Below are positions 61,498-64,000 of a stretch of 64,000 bases of DNA, in pieces. Origin of the DNA: Nocardia transvalensis (lineage in GTDB: Bacteria; Actinomycetota; Actinomycetes; Mycobacteriales; Mycobacteriaceae); NCBI RefSeq assembly GCF_015477765.1, contig NZ_JADLQQ010000002.1, positions 744,001-808,000 of the forward strand, given 5' to 3'. Position 1 is the stretch's first letter; every line of letters starts with the position of its first letter. The position numbers and the translations under genes are program-made. The notes under the pieces were generated by a model. It was not told the DNA's origin. It saw only the letters and a program-made list of their open reading frames with translations, and made no database searches.

Positions 61498-61775
61498 CCA
61501 CGAACGTGCCGTTTGGGCCGATTCGGCCGGAGCACGCGGTCGACGGTTGGAGCCTGGCCGGCGGTCCCGATGAATGGTGGCTGACAAAGGACTTCGGCGA
61601 GTACCGGATGCGCGTCAAGGCCACGACGGCGACCACCGTCGCGTGGCGAATCGGCTACCTCGACGGCCGACTACGGCGAGAAGCATCCGCAGTCGACGTC
61701 GATGAGGCGAAGACCCAAGCCGAGAAGTGGGTTTCGTCGCACCACGCCGACCGGCCCGAGGACGCCCAGGACTGA
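61494..61775 (+). CDS. Hypothetical protein, 93 residues
   Basis: Starts at ATG 61494, overlapping the previous gene by ATGA. The sequence is soluble and rich in aromatic residues (VDGWSLAGGPDEWWLTKDFG, EYRMRVKATTATTVAWRIGY), then an amphipathic helix (VDVDEAKTQAEKWVSSHHAD). No family recognised. It is followed after 65 bp by the ThiC-like gene in the same direction. Confidence 0.55.
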   Translation: MTTNVPFGPIRPEHAVDGWSLAGGPDEWWLTKDFGEYRMRVKATTATTVAWRIGYLDGRLRREASAVDVDEAKTQAEKWVSSHHADRPEDAQD

Positions 61776-61840
61776 ATCACCGGAATAACCCGTCTTTGAC
61801 CGAAATCTGTTGTTTTGCAGTGTGATTGAAAGGTTCGACA

Positions 61841-63151
61841 ATGACCGATTTGACCAGAGTGCCACAGTTCCTCGCAGTGTGCGTGGACGAGGACTTGGAC
61901 CCTGAGATGGCAGCGGAAGCCGTACGAGACGGGCGCTTGGTGTTCCTGTGTAGCAGCGCAAGTCGTTCGATGCCCGGCTTTGCTCCGTTGTTGGTTGGGC
62001 CGGGTACCCGCCGCAAGATCGCTGCGTTGGTAGGACTCGGGCCTCGAGACATTGACCGTGAGGCGATCGTGGGAACGATGAGCGTCATCCTGGCTGCGCG
62101 ACCAGACGCGGTGATGGATCTGACCACCAACCCTGAAGGCGTTGCACTTCGCGCCGACCTCAAGGAGGTGATGGGCATCCCCCTCGGCGCCTGTCTGACC
62201 TATGACCTGTTCACCGATCCGCGAAGACGGTTGAGCCGCACCGAGTTTCTGGAGCGCTTCGAGATGGGCCTCGCAACCGGCGTGGATTTTGTCCTGGTGC
62301 ACATGGGGATGACCCCTGCGCTCGCTGAGCAGATGGAGAAATCGCCGCGTGTCATGCCGACAACGTCCCGGGGTGGTGGTCTGGTTGCCCGGTACATGAA
62401 GATGCACAACGCCGAGAACCCGCTGATCGAATACCTCGACGGCATCATCGAGATCTGCCGCCGACGCGAGGTGGTGCTCGACCTCGGCGACATCTTCCGC
62501 CCCGGCTGCGCCGCCGACGCCGGTGACGAGCTGAAATGGCAGGAGATTCAGCTGCTGGCCGCGCTGCGTAAGGAAATCCTCGCAGAAGGCGTGCAGGTGC
62601 TCTGCGAGACCGGCGGCCACATGCCGTTGCACCGCATCCCCGAATTGATCCCGACCTACAAGAAAGCGCTCGGCGGTGCTCCGCTGTGGCTGGCCGGGCC
62701 GATGGTGATCGATAACGGCGTCACCCTCGACGACACCGTGAACACCTTGGGCATCGCCGCCGCGGGGACATGTGGAGGGGATATGTTCGCGTCCATCACC
62801 CACAACGAGCACTACGCCATGCCGACCGCACCCGACACCGCCACCTCGGTCCGTATGGCCCGCGTCGCAATCACCGCCCTCGAAGTCGCACGCGACAACC
62901 ACGCCGAGGTAACACGGCAGCGCGCGATCAGCGTGGCCCGCCGCGCGAACAACTGGGAGATCCAGGCCGGACACGCGCTGTATCGAGATCTGGCGAATCA
63001 GGTGTTCATCCAGCACGGCCTGAAAACGGGCGCGCCCTGCACGATCTGCGGAAAGTACTGCCCGCACATCGTCGCCAAGAAAGAGCACGAGGAACAACCA
63101 CGGGTCGCGGAAGCCACACCACTGCCGATGCCTCGGGTGGCGGGAGACTGA
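61841..63151 (+). CDS. ThiC-family radical SAM enzyme paralogue of unknown product
   Basis: A 436-residue protein from ATG 61841 (AAAGG 8 bases upstream). The ThiC core is unmistakable: VMDLTTNPEG, SRGGGLVARYMKMHNAENPL, LDLGDIFRPGCAADAGDE and ETGGHMPLHRIPELIPTYKK. The zinc-type histidines are H260 (GGHMP) and H324 (NEHYAMP). The C-terminal cluster motif is C400-TI-C403-GKY-C407, CX2CX3C rather than the CX2CX4C of thiamin ThiC. The substrate motif KINANIGNS of ThiC is replaced by KIAALVGLG, and the ThiC N-terminal extension is absent. It is thus probably not the thiamin enzyme; BzaF-like (benzimidazole) or new chemistry are options. A nucleotidyltransferase gene follows 2 bp later. Confidence 0.85.
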   Translation: MTDLTRVPQFLAVCVDEDLDPEMAAEAVRDGRLVFLCSSASRSMPGFAPLLVGPGTRRKIAALVGLGPRDIDREAIVGTMSVILAARPDAVMDLTTNPEGVALRADLKEVMGIPLGACLTYDLFTDPRRRLSRTEFLERFEMGLATGVDFVLVHMGMTPALAEQMEKSPRVMPTTSRGGGLVARYMKMHNAENPLIEYLDGIIEICRRREVVLDLGDIFRPGCAADAGDELKWQEIQLLAALRKEILAEGVQVLCETGGHMPLHRIPELIPTYKKALGGAPLWLAGPMVIDNGVTLDDTVNTLGIAAAGTCGGDMFASITHNEHYAMPTAPDTATSVRMARVAITALEVARDNHAEVTRQRAISVARRANNWEIQAGHALYRDLANQVFIQHGLKTGAPCTICGKYCPHIVAKKEHEEQPRVAEATPLPMPRVAGD

Positions 63152-63153
63152 TC

Positions 63154-64000
63154 ATGGATGCCCCGAAGCTGGCTCAGCAGATCATCCGTCGCCTTCCTCC
63201 CGCACCCGGCCTAGCTGAGGCCGCGTACGCCACCGCCGAGGATCTGCTCGCGCTCGGACAGAGCGTTCCAGTTCACCACTGGCTGATCGTCGGCGGGTCG
63301 TTCGCACGTGGTGAACCGACCTACATTCCCCGCAACGGCGGACATCAGCTGCTCAGTGATGTCGACTTCCTGTACGTATACACGGCCCTCCCGGCGCTAC
63401 CGGAGGTCGAGTTCATGAACCTCGCCGGAAAGTCGTTCCCGACGGTTGAACTGATGACGCTGTCGCTGCGCGACTACAAGGCCCTTCAGACCTCGCTCGG
63501 CTACGACTTCAAGAACCTGGGGTTGTCCCTGAACGACCACGGCTTGCCTGGGCACGACCCGGTCGAACTGGACGCCCGCGACGCCTACGAGATCCTGCTG
63601 TTCTACACACAGGCGTATTTCTGGTACGCCGTACACGACCAATGGCAGGCCGGGATCGGCTCGATGCAGTTCCACCTCACCGTCAACCGGTTGTGCATGA
63701 AGATCCTGCGCGCCACCGCCATGCTCAACGGCGCCTATGCGAACCACGACTTCGACCGCATGCCGCCACACGTGGCCGAACAGATGCGCACCGAACTGGC
63801 ATGGCGAGCGAATCCGACACGACCGCCGCTGCATCCCGGCCGGTTCTGGACCTACCTGCACCAGGCGCTGACCGAATTCGATCAGCACTTCGGCCACGTC
63901 CGCGTGGACGCAGTCACCGGCACGCGCTACTCAGCAACGAGCAGCGGCCGGATCGTCGCGCACCACCACGAGACCGTGCACGAACTCGTACGCCCGATGA
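63154..64000 (+). CDS. Nucleotidyltransferase-domain protein, 5' part
   Basis: ATG 63154 lies 2 bp after the ThiC-like stop; the frame stays open to the window end, giving 282 residues so far. An NTase motif is clear: WLIVGGSFARGEPTY (residues 43-57) followed by LSDVDFLYVY, with G47-G48-S49 and the metal-binding D69-x-D71. Downstream a helical region (AYEILLFYTQAYFWYAVHDQ, HLTVNRLCMKILRATAMLNG) resembles the substrate/HEPN-like part of small NTases. It probably transfers a nucleotidyl group to a small molecule or protein. Tight coupling suggests it acts with the ThiC-like product. Confidence 0.75.
   Translation, partial: MDAPKLAQQIIRRLPPAPGLAEAAYATAEDLLALGQSVPVHHWLIVGGSFARGEPTYIPRNGGHQLLSDVDFLYVYTALPALPEVEFMNLAGKSFPTVELMTLSLRDYKALQTSLGYDFKNLGLSLNDHGLPGHDPVELDARDAYEILLFYTQAYFWYAVHDQWQAGIGSMQFHLTVNRLCMKILRATAMLNGAYANHDFDRMPPHVAEQMRTELAWRANPTRPPLHPGRFWTYLHQALTEFDQHFGHVRVDAVTGTRYSATSSGRIVAHHHETVHELVRPM

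Noticed and set aside
61841..63151. Annotation as phosphomethylpyrimidine synthase (thiC)
   Set aside because: Core motifs fit, but the KINANIGNS substrate motif, the CX2CX4C spacing and the N-terminal extension of thiamin ThiC are missing, so the thiamin role is not supported.

Overview
The window comes from a high-GC actinomycete of the Nocardia/Mycobacterium group, most likely a Nocardia. The evidence is a mycothiol ligase gene (mshC), an MMPL transporter, mycobacterial-type lipoproteins (LppL-like and MTB12-like), a DUF5703 protein, and GC-rich codon use with many GTG starts. From memory, M20 peptidase - PEBP - pyrD - DUF5703 - lppL - histidine phosphatase - DUF3090 - SCO1664-family - mshC corresponds to the M. 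tuberculosis block Rv2141c to Rv2130c. Here it runs from about 14.3 to 35.0 kb and is opened by insertions: an acyl-CoA ligase, an MMPL transporter, a LysE exporter, the heme uptake genes hmuTUV and an aldo/keto reductase.

Region by region. 0-14.3 kb: a PucR-type regulator fragment, a CopD/CtaG copper protein, an EamA transporter, an XRE regulator, a lipase-maturation-factor protein, two paralogous helical proteins, an iodotyrosine-deiodinase-like nitroreductase, a DoxX-like membrane protein, a PepSY protein, an SMP-30 enzyme, and an imine-reductase-like enzyme divergent from an HxlR regulator. 14.3-35.0 kb: the conserved block. 35.0-44.1 kb: a TetR regulator divergent from a 987-residue SRPBCC / thiolase-like / crotonase fusion, then a patatin, a DUF6069 protein, an APC permease and an MFS transporter. 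44.2-47.3 kb: a tightly overlapping response regulator - histidine kinase - TAXI binding protein operon with no TRAP permease beside it. 47.4-55.1 kb: carotenoid oxygenase, secreted beta-propeller, and a disaccharide phosphorylase (GH65, frameshifted) overlapping a universal stress protein and followed by beta-phosphoglucomutase. Genes here are unusually rich in C-ending codons.

55.1-64.0 kb looks like a plastic accessory region. It has lower GC stretches, a SnoaL-like gene broken by a perfect 16-bp tandem duplication, two convergent genes each reduced to an N-terminal stub at a deletion scar, a small HTH/Clp-N pair behind a 45-bp palindrome, and possible transposase debris. At its end is a divergent locus: an XRE-TPR regulator and an acetyltransferase on one side. 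On the other side is a tightly spaced run of five genes: a resolvase-fold protein without catalytic residues, two small proteins, a ThiC paralogue with altered substrate and iron-sulfur motifs, and a nucleotidyltransferase that runs off the window. This last locus is the best candidate for an undescribed pathway.

Functions were read from sequence motifs and remembered families. No database search was possible, and family names carry that limit.
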